DNA of 64,000 bases from positions 763,501-827,500 of the forward strand of contig NZ_CP067420.1 in assembly GCF_016653635.2 (NCBI RefSeq), in the 5' to 3' direction. Numbering within the stretch: position 1 is the stretch's first letter; each line of letters starts with the position of its first letter. Shown here piece by piece: positions 52,815 through 64,000 of the stretch. Source of the stretch: Skermanella sp. TT6. GTDB lineage: Bacteria > Pseudomonadota > Alphaproteobacteria > Azospirillales > Azospirillaceae. The position numbers were made by a program, and so were the translations under genes. Below the pieces are notes generated by a model that had not been told where the DNA came from, ran no database searches, and worked only from the letters and a program-made list of their open reading frames with translations.

Positions 52815-54718
52815 CCGCCGATCCTCCCCGGCTTGTCCCCCGGAGCCGGCTGGGCCGGCTCCGCCGCCGGGACCGCGCTGGAGACCTGGGGCACGCCCCG
52901 CGCGCTGTCGCGGCGCTGGACCTCCAGCAGGATGTCGCGGGCGATCGGCGCCGCCACCGCCGAGCCGCCGCCGCCATGCTCGACGATGACGGCGCAGGCG
53001 TAGCGCGGCGCGTGCAGCGGCGCGAAGCCGACGAACAGCGCGTGGTCGCGCTGGCGCCACGGCAGCTGCTCGTTCTTCAGGACGCCGGTGCTGCGTTCCG
53101 CCATGGTGATGCGGCGGACCTGGCTGGTCCCCGTCTTGCCGCCCATCTCGAAGCCGGCCTCGGCTATGCGCATCTTGTAGGCGGTGCCGCCCGGCTGGTT
53201 CATCACGGCGTTCATGCCCTGGAGCACCAGGTCCAGGTGGCCCTTGTTGACACCCAGGGAAGGCCAGGCGGTCTGTTCCGCCGGTCCGCGCTCGATCTGC
53301 TTGGTCAGGTGCGGCTTGACCGCGAAGCCGCCGTTGACCAGCCGGGACAGCATCACCGCGAGCTGCAGCGGGGTCGCCAGCACATAGCCCTGGCCGATTG
53401 CGGCGATCAGCGACTCCCCCTGGGTCCAGGACTTGCCCAGGTTGGCCTGCTTCCACTCCCGGCTGGGGATCAGTCCCGGCCGCTCGCTGGGCAGGTCGAG
53501 CTGGGTCCGCTGGCCCATGCCGAAGCGCTTCGCCATGTCGTGGATGCGGTCGATGCCGATCCGGCGCGCCAGGTCGTAGAAGAAGGTATCGCAGGAATGC
53601 TTGAGCGCGCCGACCAGGTCCAGCGTGCCGTGCCCGCCCTTCTTCCAGCAATGGAAGCGGTGGTCGCCCAGGTCCATGTGGCCGGGGCAGAACACCGTAT
53701 GGCGCGGCCCGACGATGCCGCTGTCCAGCGCCGCCAGCGCCACCAGCATCTTGAAGGTGGAGCCGGGCGCGTACTGACCGGCGACCACCTTGTTGGTCAG
53801 CGGGGTCGTCGGGTCGGACAGCAGGTCCTCCCAGGCCTCCGCGTTGATGCCCGTCGTGAACAGGTTGGGGTCGTAGCTGGGATTCGACGCCATGGAGTAG
53901 ATGCCGCCGGTATGCACGTCCATCACGACGGCCGCGGCGCTCTTCTCCTCCTTCAGCCGATCCTGGGCGTATTGCTGCAGGCCGATGTCGATGGTCAGCG
54001 TGAGGTCGCGGCCGGGCTGGCCCTCCTGGCGCGACAGCTCGCGGATCACCCGGCCGACCGCGTTGACCTCCAACTGGCTGGTGCCCGCGACGCCGCGCAG
54101 GCTGGCGTCGTGGAACTTCTCCATGCCCGACTTGCCGATGCGGAAGCCGGGCAGCGCCAGGACCGGATCGCCGTTCAGCTCGGATTCCGACACGGCGCCG
54201 ACATAGCCCAGGAAATGGGCGGTCGCGGCTTCGTAGGGATAGCTGCGCAGTTCGCCGACCTCGATCGAGACGCCGGGCAGGTCGGGGGCGTTCACCTCGA
54301 TCATGGTGACCTGATCCCAGGTCAGGTTCTCCTTCACCGTGACCGGCACGAAGGCGCGCTTGCGCTGGATCTCGCGGGTGATGCGGCGCCAGTCCGCCTC
54401 GGTCAGCGGCACGATCTCCGAGATCAGCGTCAGCATGCGGTCGATCTTGCGCGCCTGCTCCGACACCATGACCACGCGGAAATTCTGCTGGTTCACCGCC
54501 AGCGGCACGCCGAACCGGTCCAGCACCTGGCCGCGCGACGGGGCGAGCAGGCGCATGTTGATCCGGTTCTCTTCCGCCAGCACCGTGTATCGGTCGGACT
54601 CCAGCACCTGCAGGTAATACATCCGGGCGACCAGCGTCGACAGCAGGCCGGCCTGCATGCCGCCCAGCATCAGGGCCCGCCGGGTCAGGCTGCGGTATCT
54701 ATCGGTATCGCGCTCCAT
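52811..54718 (-). CDS. mrdA: penicillin-binding protein 2 (elongasome transpeptidase)
   Basis: 635 residues. Membrane-anchored by an N-terminal helix (about 14-35). The PBP dimerisation domain includes LLAPSRGQVLDRFGVPLAVN and NAPDLPGVSIEVGELRSYP. The transpeptidase domain has all three motifs: active-site Ser320 in APGSTFKM, SCD in LKHSCDTFFYDLARRIG (the SxN position; Cys-Asp is usual in PBP2), and KTGTS at Lys528. The C-terminal about 45 residues are Pro/Ala-rich. Coupled to rodA by a 4-base overlap. Confidence 0.96.
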   Translation of the reverse strand: MERDTDRYRSLTRRALMLGGMQAGLLSTLVARMYYLQVLESDRYTVLAEENRINMRLLAPSRGQVLDRFGVPLAVNQQNFRVVMVSEQARKIDRMLTLISEIVPLTEADWRRITREIQRKRAFVPVTVKENLTWDQVTMIEVNAPDLPGVSIEVGELRSYPYEAATAHFLGYVGAVSESELNGDPVLALPGFRIGKSGMEKFHDASLRGVAGTSQLEVNAVGRVIRELSRQEGQPGRDLTLTIDIGLQQYAQDRLKEEKSAAAVVMDVHTGGIYSMASNPSYDPNLFTTGINAEAWEDLLSDPTTPLTNKVVAGQYAPGSTFKMLVALAALDSGIVGPRHTVFCPGHMDLGDHRFHCWKKGGHGTLDLVGALKHSCDTFFYDLARRIGIDRIHDMAKRFGMGQRTQLDLPSERPGLIPSREWKQANLGKSWTQGESLIAAIGQGYVLATPLQLAVMLSRLVNGGFAVKPHLTKQIERGPAEQTAWPSLGVNKGHLDLVLQGMNAVMNQPGGTAYKMRIAEAGFEMGGKTGTSQVRRITMAERSTGVLKNEQLPWRQRDHALFVGFAPLHAPRYACAVIVEHGGGGSAVAAPIARDILLEVQRRDSARGVPQVSSAVPAAEPAQPAPGDKPGRIGG

Positions 54719-54734
54719 GGCGGCAAGGACCTCG

Positions 54735-55247
54735 TCAGGCCTGGAGAAAGGCGCGGTGGATGCGGATGAACAGCCAGCCGAACAGCGGGAACACCGCCAC
54801 CGTCATGGTCGACTGCATCAGGGCAGAGTTGGGCGACAGCAGCCGCAGGTTCAGGATCGACCAGGCGAGCCAGCCGACCAGGCCGGCGCCGAAGGCCACC
54901 AGCGCGAACCCGAACCACAGCATCGCGAAGGACGTCCCCAGGAAGAAACGCCGCTGGGTCAGCACCACCCAGTAGACCAGCACATGGATCAGCGGCGTCA
55001 TCCCCAGCGGGGTTCCGCTCAGCAGGTCCTGGAGCAGGCCCAGGCCGAACGCCATGCTGGGGCGCAGCAGGTCGGGCCGGTGGATCACCCAGTAATAGAC
55101 CGCCATCAGCGGCAGCATGGGGGCCACCGGGGCATAGTTGGGCAGGTGCAGGGGCACCATCCCGACCAGCATCAGGGCCGCCGTGATCGACAGGGGCGCC
55201 ATGTTGCGCCCCGTCTGGTCGATCCTGCTCCAGAAGCCGCCGGTCAT
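54735..55247 (-). CDS. mreD: rod shape-determining protein MreD
   Basis: 170 residues from ATG 55247; the longer frame to 55853 is a shadow of mreC. Five to six membrane helices with MreD-like features: LPNYAPVAPMLPLMAVYYWV, then LRPSMAFGLGLLQDLLSGTP (D-L-L-S-G-T-P is typical) and LGMTPLIHVLVYWVVLTQRR. It links MreC and the elongasome in the inner membrane. Located between mreC and mrdA with 16-20 bases on each side. Confidence 0.93.
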   Translation of the reverse strand: MTGGFWSRIDQTGRNMAPLSITAALMLVGMVPLHLPNYAPVAPMLPLMAVYYWVIHRPDLLRPSMAFGLGLLQDLLSGTPLGMTPLIHVLVYWVVLTQRRFFLGTSFAMLWFGFALVAFGAGLVGWLAWSILNLRLLSPNSALMQSTMTVAVFPLFGWLFIRIHRAFLQA

Positions 55248-55267
55248 GGGCAAGGGTCCCGCCGGCG

Positions 55268-56152
55268 TCAGTTCAGGCCGCCGGCGGCGTCCGCCGGGGC
55301 ATTGGCGCCAAGGCCGCCGGACAGCCCGAAATTGACCAGCTGGACATGCTCGACCCGCCCGGGATCGACGAAGGGCTGCACCCGGATCGCGCTCTCGCCC
55401 ACCTCCGCGACCAGCCCGACCGGCAGCCCCGGCGGGAACATGCCGCCATGCCCCGAGGTCACCACCCTGTCGCCGACCGCCGGCGCGGTGTCGCCCGGCA
55501 GATAGAGCAGGCGCGGCGTCCCGGAATTGTCGCCGCCCATCACGGCGCGCTGGCGCGACGGCTCGATCACCACCGGGATGCGCGAGTTGAGGTCCGTGAT
55601 CAGCAGGACGCGCGACGACCATTCCCCCGCCTGGACCACGCGGCCCATCAATCCCCGGCCGGACACGGCGGCCTGGCCGGGCCTGACGCCGTCGCGCCGG
55701 CCGGCGGTGACGACGACGGTGCGGACGAAGGCGCCGCCGGGATCGGCGACGACCCGGGCCGTGATGTAGGAGGCGGCCAGTTCGGGCTTGTAGTTCAGCA
55801 GGCTGCGCAGGCTGCGGTTCTCGGCGTCGAGCCGCTGGGCCGCCTGCTGCCACTGCAGCAGCGCCGCGTTCTCCTGCCGGAGCCGCTCGTTCTCACCGCG
55901 CAGGTTGACGATCTCGTGCAGGCTCTCGACGAAATGGGCCGCCGTCGCCGCGGGGCGGGAGATCGCGTCCAGGATCGGGGCGAAGGCATCGGTCACCCGG
56001 ACCCGCAGCCCGTCCACCAGCACGGTGTCGACCTTGCCGACCATCATCAGGGCTATGGCGGCGAACACCAGGAGAAGGAAGGAGAATCGCTGGGCCAGCG
56101 CGCGCAGGGGTGCGGCGAGACGAACCACGGATCCGGTGGCACGTGTCTTCAC
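55268..56152 (-). CDS. mreC: rod shape-determining protein MreC
   Basis: 294 residues. A single-pass inner-membrane protein whose periplasmic domain contacts PBP2. Membrane helix about 22-42 (RFSFLLLVFAAIALMMVG), a coiled coil (NLRGENERLRQENAALLQWQ), then the beta-barrel domain with ARVVADPGGAFVRTVVVTAG, VRPGQAAVSGRGLMGRVV and LLITDLNSRIPVV. It is short of the long Pro-rich tail found in some alphaproteobacteria. Confidence 0.95.
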   Translation of the reverse strand: MKTRATGSVVRLAAPLRALAQRFSFLLLVFAAIALMMVGKVDTVLVDGLRVRVTDAFAPILDAISRPAATAAHFVESLHEIVNLRGENERLRQENAALLQWQQAAQRLDAENRSLRSLLNYKPELAASYITARVVADPGGAFVRTVVVTAGRRDGVRPGQAAVSGRGLMGRVVQAGEWSSRVLLITDLNSRIPVVIEPSRQRAVMGGDNSGTPRLLYLPGDTAPAVGDRVVTSGHGGMFPPGLPVGLVAEVGESAIRVQPFVDPGRVEHVQLVNFGLSGGLGANAPADAAGGLN

Positions 56153-56251
56153 GGGGCCTTTCCTGTGCTCTGCGGGGCTGAAAGCCGGATGTCAGGAGGT
56201 TGCACGGGCGGCAGCCCTCCTGGAGGGAGTGTGCCGCGCCGATTATGAATA

Positions 56252-57367
<1,116 letters not shown>

Positions 57368-57439
57368 CGGAGGTAATCTGGATGGAGGCTCGAGGGCACG
57401 AACCACCATCCGTTTGAATAGAGCAACGCCGCAAACCAC

Positions 57440-59029
<1,590 letters not shown>

Positions 59030-60062
59030 GGAACTGGATCCTTCTGTGCTTACCGGTGCCCGCGGCCCCCTTGACGGGACCGGACTGCGGGCAGGACCGA
59101 TATCAATGATGCGACGGTGATGGATGGCGCGAGCGCCATGATCCCCCTGAACACCTGTCAATGACGACGGCGGCGCTCAGGGGCGCATAAGTCGCAGAAG
59201 GAGAGCCCCATGCAGCCCACGGGCAGACAGCAGCGCTTCCGGCAGGGGCAGGGAACCGCCCGTGCTGGCGATGGCCGGAGCACGCGCACCGATCCGGTCC
59301 CCGCGGGGGGCCTTCATGATGTCGGACGTGCGAGCCTGCGTAATCACCAGTTTCTACCTTCGGTCAATCGGTCCGCACCGCCGGGGTGCCGGGACCGGCT
59401 GCTGGTGCCAAGGTGGCGCCGGTATGGTTAAATTTGCGTTAAGGCGTCTGGCCGGCTATCGTGTCCGACCAAGGCCCCAGGCCCGGTATGTCTAAAGCAA
59501 GGGGCGGGTGTCCCGCAACCGTTTTCCGCCTGATTTGCTGGATGCCACGGGACATTCCGGACAGGGGTCCCGGCATCGGGGACAGGTCGAGGACAGGCCA
59601 AGGGCTGGATCGTGATATTAAAATGGCTACAAAGCGTCAGAATATGACGTTGGGGGTAGCGTTTTGTTTCTTAAAGATAGGTCGTGTTGCGGGCCAGGGG
59701 GCTTATATCCTAGAGGTAACGTCGACGCCCCGGTGATCCGGTTCCGGCAGGTCCTGCAGGATGTAAACCGATGATGACGAAGGAAATCACGCGGTCTACG
59801 CCGCGATCTTTCGAAGCCGGAATTTTTTGCGGGTCGCGGGAACAAAGTGGCGTCCAAAGGTTTTACTGCCTAGGAGTTCGTGTGTTTGGCGCGCCGCAGG
59901 CGTCCAGCCGCGGGACCGGGCGGTGGTTCACCCAAACAGGCCGGCGCTGCCGTCTCGGGACGGCGGCCGGCTGGTCAGGAAGTGGAATAATGGTGTTGCG
60001 CTCAACCATCCCATCCTTGCTCAACAGCGCGAAGTCGGAAATGTCCGGGGAGGCTGTCACCC
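59030..60062. other. long intergenic region between leuA and the ECF sigma factor
   Basis: 1033 bases with no gene I can support; several short frames are open, but their products lack family resemblance. The part 59600-59720 is AT-rich and contains the palindrome CGTCA-N5-TGACG (59635-59649). GGAAC at 59839-59843 with GTTT 16 bases on is a weak match to an EcfG-type promoter. No Leu-codon-rich leader peptide or attenuator was found before leuA. Confidence 0.5.
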
Positions 60063-60704
60063 ATGTCTGAAAACACGCTTGACCGGTTGGAACAGGAAAT
60101 TCCCGCTCTGCGCCGTTTCGCGCGGGCTCTGGTCGGCCACCCCGAGCGGGCCGACGATCTTGTCCAGGACACCCTCGAGCGGGCGCTGACCCGCCTGGAC
60201 AGCTACACGCCGGGCACCAACATGCGCGCCTGGCTGTTCACCATTCTCCGCAACGCCCATATCAACGAGCTGCGCCGCGCCCGCACCACCGCGACGCCGG
60301 ACGAGACGCTGGAGGCGCTGAGCCCGCCGGCGCCGGCCGCCCAGGAGCACGGCCTCGCCGTCCGCGACCTGGAGCGGGCCCTGGCCCGGCTGACCCCGGA
60401 AATGCGTGAAGTGCTTCTCCTCATCGGCCTCGAGGGCATGAGCTACGAGGAAGCGGCCGACGTGCTGGGCGCCAAGGTCGGCACCGTCAAGTCGCGCCTC
60501 TGCCGCGGCCGCGAGGCGCTCCGCCGCCTGATGGACGGCGAAGTGGGCGAGGACGGCGTGACCCGGTTGCCCGGCCGCCCGCTGACCCCCGCCACCAGCC
60601 GCGAGATGGCCGCCGTCGTCCTGGCCTTCCAGCGCTCGGCCGCCGCCGCCGCGCGGACCGTGCATTCGGGCATGGAATTCGAGGAACGCCGCACCGGGAC
60701 CTGA
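60063..60704 (+). CDS. ECF-type RNA polymerase sigma factor
   Basis: 213 residues. Region 2 is present in LRRFARALVGHPERADDLVQ, then ALTRLDSYTPGTNMRAWLFT. Region 4 is ARLTPEMREVLLLIGLEGMS followed by the helix-turn-helix YEEAADVLGAKVGTVKSRLC. The C-terminal about 45 residues (RLPGRPLTPATSREMAAVV, then FQRSAAAAARTVHSGMEFEE) extend beyond minimal ECF factors. No anti-sigma gene (NepR, ChrR, FecR type) adjoins it, which is unusual. It is similar in general form to the EcfG/RpoE class but not classifiable by eye. Confidence 0.88.
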   Translation: MSENTLDRLEQEIPALRRFARALVGHPERADDLVQDTLERALTRLDSYTPGTNMRAWLFTILRNAHINELRRARTTATPDETLEALSPPAPAAQEHGLAVRDLERALARLTPEMREVLLLIGLEGMSYEEAADVLGAKVGTVKSRLCRGREALRRLMDGEVGEDGVTRLPGRPLTPATSREMAAVVLAFQRSAAAAARTVHSGMEFEERRTGT

Positions 60705-60726
60705 TCCCGTATCGGACGAAGACCGG

Positions 60727-60765
60727 AAAGGCCGCCGTCCCGCAAGGGACGGCGGCCTTTTCTTT
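60727..60765 (+). terminator. intrinsic terminator after the sigma factor
   Basis: A 15-bp perfect stem (60727-60741 with 60746-60760) with a GCAA loop is followed by TCTTTC. It lies 22 bases past the stop. Confidence 0.85.
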
Positions 60766-60872
60766 CTGGCTCTGTCGGCAGGCAGGATTGCAGGTTCAGG
60801 ACGACGGTTCGGCGATTTGACGCCCCGCCGGCGCCGGACGACAAGGTGGTCACCACGACAGCACCCCCGGCT

Positions 60873-61472
60873 TCAAGCCTCGTAAGCAGGGCGGCAGGGC
60901 CTCGAAGCGATGCTTGGCGGCGGCGTTGAAGGTGGCTGAGCGGTTTCCGACCATGTCGAACCGCTCCGGTCCCGCCTGCCGAGCGTCGCGAGTCGTGCCA
61001 GGATCGCGCGCACGCGCTCTCGAATATCGTCGCATTTGCACAGGATTAGCAGTACCGCGCCGTTGGGCGACGGGCTGTCGGGCAGCGGGCCGGCGTCGAA
61101 GTCGGCGATGTAGCGGACCTCGAAGCGGAAGTTCAGGCTGGGATGGAAGATGCCGGCGGGCTCGTCGGACCGGCGCTCGCCGAGGCGCAGCACGAGCTGG
61201 GTGACCGGCGCGTTGCCGTAGCGTTCGGAGATCAGGCCGTCATGCTCGTACATCCGCCAGACGATGTCCGGGGAGGAGCCTGATTCCAGTTCCAGGTGAA
61301 GGACGCCGCCGGCCAGCTCGGCCACCATGTCGGGGTGGCGCAGGCGGATGCTGGCGAACTCGGTCGAAACGAAGCGCTCGACGCCGGTGCCGGTCAGGAT
61401 GCGCGGCAGGGCCGGGGTGCCGGTCCAGACCAGCGCCTTGATAGTCGCATCGCAACGTGGCCCACGAGCCAT
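60873..61472 (-). CDS. Rpn/PD-(D/E)XK nuclease-like protein
   Basis: 199 residues from ATG 61472. Resembles the transposase-related PD-(D/E)XK proteins (Rpn/YhgA group): RHPDMVAELAGGVLHLELES gives Asp48 and the Glu61-x-Glu63 pair, then VWRMYEHDGLISERYGNAPV and QLVLRLGE. The family's usual last acidic-x-Lys/Gln appears as ELES, so activity is uncertain. After about residue 160 the chain (RRDRSGSTWSETAQPPSTPP) no longer looks like the family and may be an out-of-frame tail. It lies downstream of leuB on the same strand. Confidence 0.6.
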   Translation of the reverse strand: MARGPRCDATIKALVWTGTPALPRILTGTGVERFVSTEFASIRLRHPDMVAELAGGVLHLELESGSSPDIVWRMYEHDGLISERYGNAPVTQLVLRLGERRSDEPAGIFHPSLNFRFEVRYIADFDAGPLPDSPSPNGAVLLILCKCDDIRERVRAILARLATLGRRDRSGSTWSETAQPPSTPPPSIASRPCRPAYEA

Positions 61473-61560
61473 CACGCGACGGTCGATGCGGCGCGGTGAC
61501 GCGAGGCGTTTCGGGATACCGGGAAGCACGGGCCGGGGTCGGCCCGCGCTTCGGCTTGGG

Positions 61561-62673
61561 TCAGGCGGCGATCCGCTCCAGGACGCGGACGATCGAGTCA
61601 CCCATCACCGACGTGGAGCAGCGGGCCATGCCCGGCGCCATGATGTCGGAGGTGCGGGTGCCGCCGTTCAGCACGGTCTGGACCGCCTGCTCGATCAGGT
61701 CGGCATCCTCGTTCATGTCGAACGAGTAGCGCAGCATCATGGCGAAGCTGAGCAGCGTGGCGATCGGGTTGGCGAGGTCGCGGCCGGCGATGTCCGGGGC
61801 GGAGCCGTGGACCGGCTCGTACAGGGCGCGGCGGCGGCCGGTGTCGTCGGGGGCGCCCAGCGAGGCCGAGGGAAGCATGCCGAGCGAGCCGGTCATCATC
61901 GCCGCCTCGTCCGACAGCATGTCGCCGAACAGGTTGTCCGTGACGATGACGTCGAACTGCTTGGGGTTCTTGATCAGCTGCATGGCGCAGTTGTCGGCGT
62001 ACATGTGCGACAGCTCGACGTCGGAATATTCGGCCTTGTGCAGGGCGGTCACCTCCTGGCGCCACAGCAGGCCGGATTCCATCACGTTGGCCTTTTCGAC
62101 CGAGCAGACCTTGTTCTGCCGCTTGCGCGCCAGCTCGAAGGCGACGCGGGCGACGCGGTGGATCTCGGACGTGGTGTAGACCTGGGTGTTGACGCCGCGG
62201 CGCTGGCCGTCGGGCAGGTCCTCGATCCCGCGGGGCTCGCCGAAATAGACGCCGCCGGTCAGCTCCCGGACGATCATCAGGTCGAGGCCGCGGACGATGT
62301 CCGCCTTGAGGGTCGAGGCGTCCACCAGAGCGTCGAACACGATCGCCGGGCGCAGGTTGGCGAACAGGCCCAGCTCCTTGCGCAGGCGCAGCAGCCCGGC
62401 CTCGGGGCGCTTGTCGAAGCCGATATTGTCCCACTTGGGGCCGCCGACGGCGCCCAGCAGCACGGCATCCACGCCCATGGCATCGGCCATGGTCTCGTCG
62501 GAAATGGGAACGCCGTAATGGTCGATGGCGATGCCGCCGACCAGGCCTTCCTGCACGTCGAACGTCACTCGCCTGCGACGGTCCATCCAGTCGATCACAC
62601 GCCGCACCTGGCGCATCACTTCCGGGCCGATACCATCACCGGGCAGTATCAGCAGCTTCTTGTTGGCGGACAT
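61561..62673 (-). CDS. leuB: 3-isopropylmalate dehydrogenase
   Basis: 370 residues. Oxidative decarboxylation of 3-isopropylmalate with NAD. The N-terminus is [20 protein letters not shown]. Substrate-binding arginines lie in [20 protein letters not shown]/metal motifs: [17 protein letters not shown] and [20 protein letters not shown], with [12 protein letters not shown] near the C-terminus. Last in the visible leuC-leuD-leuB order. Confidence 0.97.
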   Translation of the reverse strand: MSANKKLLILPGDGIGPEVMRQVRRVIDWMDRRRRVTFDVQEGLVGGIAIDHYGVPISDETMADAMGVDAVLLGAVGGPKWDNIGFDKRPEAGLLRLRKELGLFANLRPAIVFDALVDASTLKADIVRGLDLMIVRELTGGVYFGEPRGIEDLPDGQRRGVNTQVYTTSEIHRVARVAFELARKRQNKVCSVEKANVMESGLLWRQEVTALHKAEYSDVELSHMYADNCAMQLIKNPKQFDVIVTDNLFGDMLSDEAAMMTGSLGMLPSASLGAPDDTGRRRALYEPVHGSAPDIAGRDLANPIATLLSFAMMLRYSFDMNEDADLIEQAVQTVLNGGTRTSDIMAPGMARCSTSVMGDSIVRVLERIAA

Positions 62674-62751
62674 CGCGTGTTCACTCCATGGATTATCTGT
62701 CGGGAAGCTTTGTAGTGCGCCGCGGCGCTCCTGAAAAGCTCCCCTGATGCG

Positions 62752-63363
62752 CTATGCCCACAACCAGGGTTGCGTGCCGCGCTGCGATGTCTCGTAAGTG
62801 TCGATCGAGCCCGCGTGCTCCAGCGTCAGGCCGATGTCGTCCAGGCCGTTGAGCAGGCAGTGCTTCCGGAAGGGATCGACGTCGAACCGGACCTTGCCGC
62901 CGTCGGGGCCGGTGATCTCCTGCTTCTCCAGGTCCACCGTGACGACGGCGTTGGAGCCGCGCTCGGCGTCGTCCATCAGCAGGTCCACCTGCTCCTGCGG
63001 CAGGACGATCGGCAGGATGCCGTTCTTGAAGCAGTTGTTGTAGAAGATGTCCGCGAAGCTGGGGGCGATGACGCAGCGGATGCCGAAATCGGCCAGCGCC
63101 CAGGGGGCGTGCTCGCGCGAGGAGCCGCAGCCGAAATTGTCGCCGGCGACCAGGATCTTCGCCTGGCGGTAGGCCGGCTTGTTGAGGACGAAGTCGGGCT
63201 TCTCCTCCCCTTCCGGGGTGTAGCGCATCTCGTCGAACAGGTGCTTGCCCAGGCCGGTCCGCTTGATCGTCTTGAGGAACTGCTTGGGGATCAGCATGTC
63301 GGTATCGACGTTGATGATCGGCAGGGGGGCCGCGACCCCGGTCAGCGTGGTGAATTTTTCCAT
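62752..63363 (-). CDS. leuD: 3-isopropylmalate dehydratase small subunit
   Basis: 203 residues. Swivelling domain of the aconitase-like isomerase. [20 protein letters not shown] leads to [20 protein letters not shown], then [20 protein letters not shown], the substrate-recognition loop. It works as a heterodimer with LeuC, encoded 15 bases upstream. Full length. Confidence 0.97.
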   Translation of the reverse strand: MEKFTTLTGVAAPLPIINVDTDMLIPKQFLKTIKRTGLGKHLFDEMRYTPEGEEKPDFVLNKPAYRQAKILVAGDNFGCGSSREHAPWALADFGIRCVIAPSFADIFYNNCFKNGILPIVLPQEQVDLLMDDAERGSNAVVTVDLEKQEITGPDGGKVRFDVDPFRKHCLLNGLDDIGLTLEHAGSIDTYETSQRGTQPWLWA

Positions 63364-63378
63364 GATGCGGGACGCTCC

Positions 63379-64000
<622 letters not shown>

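Noticed and set aside
59030-59215. Leucine attenuator or T-box upstream of leuA
   Set aside because: No Leu-codon-rich leader peptide and no competing stem with a T-run was found on the minus strand.
59771-60070. 99-codon plus-strand frame before the sigma factor
   Set aside because: Low-quality residue pattern and it runs into the sigma factor start; no ribosome site or family resemblance.

Overview
The window is high-GC chromosomal DNA of an alphaproteobacterium, most likely an Azospirillum/Skermanella-type member of the Rhodospirillales (inference). Supporting signs are the stand-alone F0 operon with a separate b' subunit, overlapping panC/panB, a full minCDE set, an alphaproteobacterial SspB, ThyX, mreBCD-mrdA-rodA in one operon, and strong Shine-Dalgarno sites matching an alphaproteobacterial 16S tail. 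Most of the window is housekeeping DNA, broken by small accessory insertions.

Layout. 1-414: start of a dihydropyrimidinase. 562-3350: F0 ATP synthase genes (atpI-B-E-b'-b, minus strand) with a near-consensus promoter and a terminator. 3514-5251: Sco-type copper chaperone and L-lactate dehydrogenase. 5401-9516: a plus-strand copper-handling cluster (16-Cys Csp-like protein, His-rich secreted protein, CopI-like cupredoxin, multicopper oxidase CopA, outer-membrane CopB). 9606-11093: phoH with an unusual leader, and a SHOCT protein. 11409-13365: minCDE. 13463-15152: panC/panB. 15311-16158: a hicAB toxin-antitoxin module between two perfect 57-bp direct repeats. 16175-21337: FG-GAP/ASPIC protein, then dgcN-dgcA-adenine deaminase. 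21351-23092: a two-gene cassette with an AT-rich upstream region, encoding an ImmA/IrrE-like protein that lacks the HExxH motif and a small partner of unknown function. 23241-28917: uracil-DNA glycosylase, methyltransferase, two hypotheticals, class V aminotransferase, DUF3618 protein and YihY/BrkB membrane protein.

29470-40000 is an exopolysaccharide locus: priming glycosylphosphotransferase, WecG-type transferase, Wzc-type tyrosine autokinase, two GT4 and one GT14 glycosyltransferases, and a polytopic membrane protein. It also holds a tiny Gly/Ser/Ala-rich protein behind a full-consensus sigma-54 promoter. 40302-48500: sspB, thyX, a TrpXYZ-like ABC importer, the Mrp/ApbC Fe-S carrier and hflKC. 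48619-51537: DUF2065 protein, Deg/HtrA protease, a ParDE-type module whose toxin gene looks frameshifted at codon 3, and tRNA-Lys(CTT). 51663-57295: rodA, mrdA, mreD, mreC, mreB. 57440-64000: leucine synthesis (leuA; leuC-leuD-leuB) with an ECF sigma factor and an Rpn/PD-(D/E)XK-like gene between them.

Best candidates for new biology: the sigma-54-driven small Gly-rich protein in the polysaccharide locus; the degenerate ImmA/IrrE cassette; the hicAB module between long perfect repeats; and the phoH leader (intrinsic terminator, 10-codon ORF and an 11-nt perfect Shine-Dalgarno in series). No CRISPR array, rRNA, intact insertion sequence or prophage was seen.
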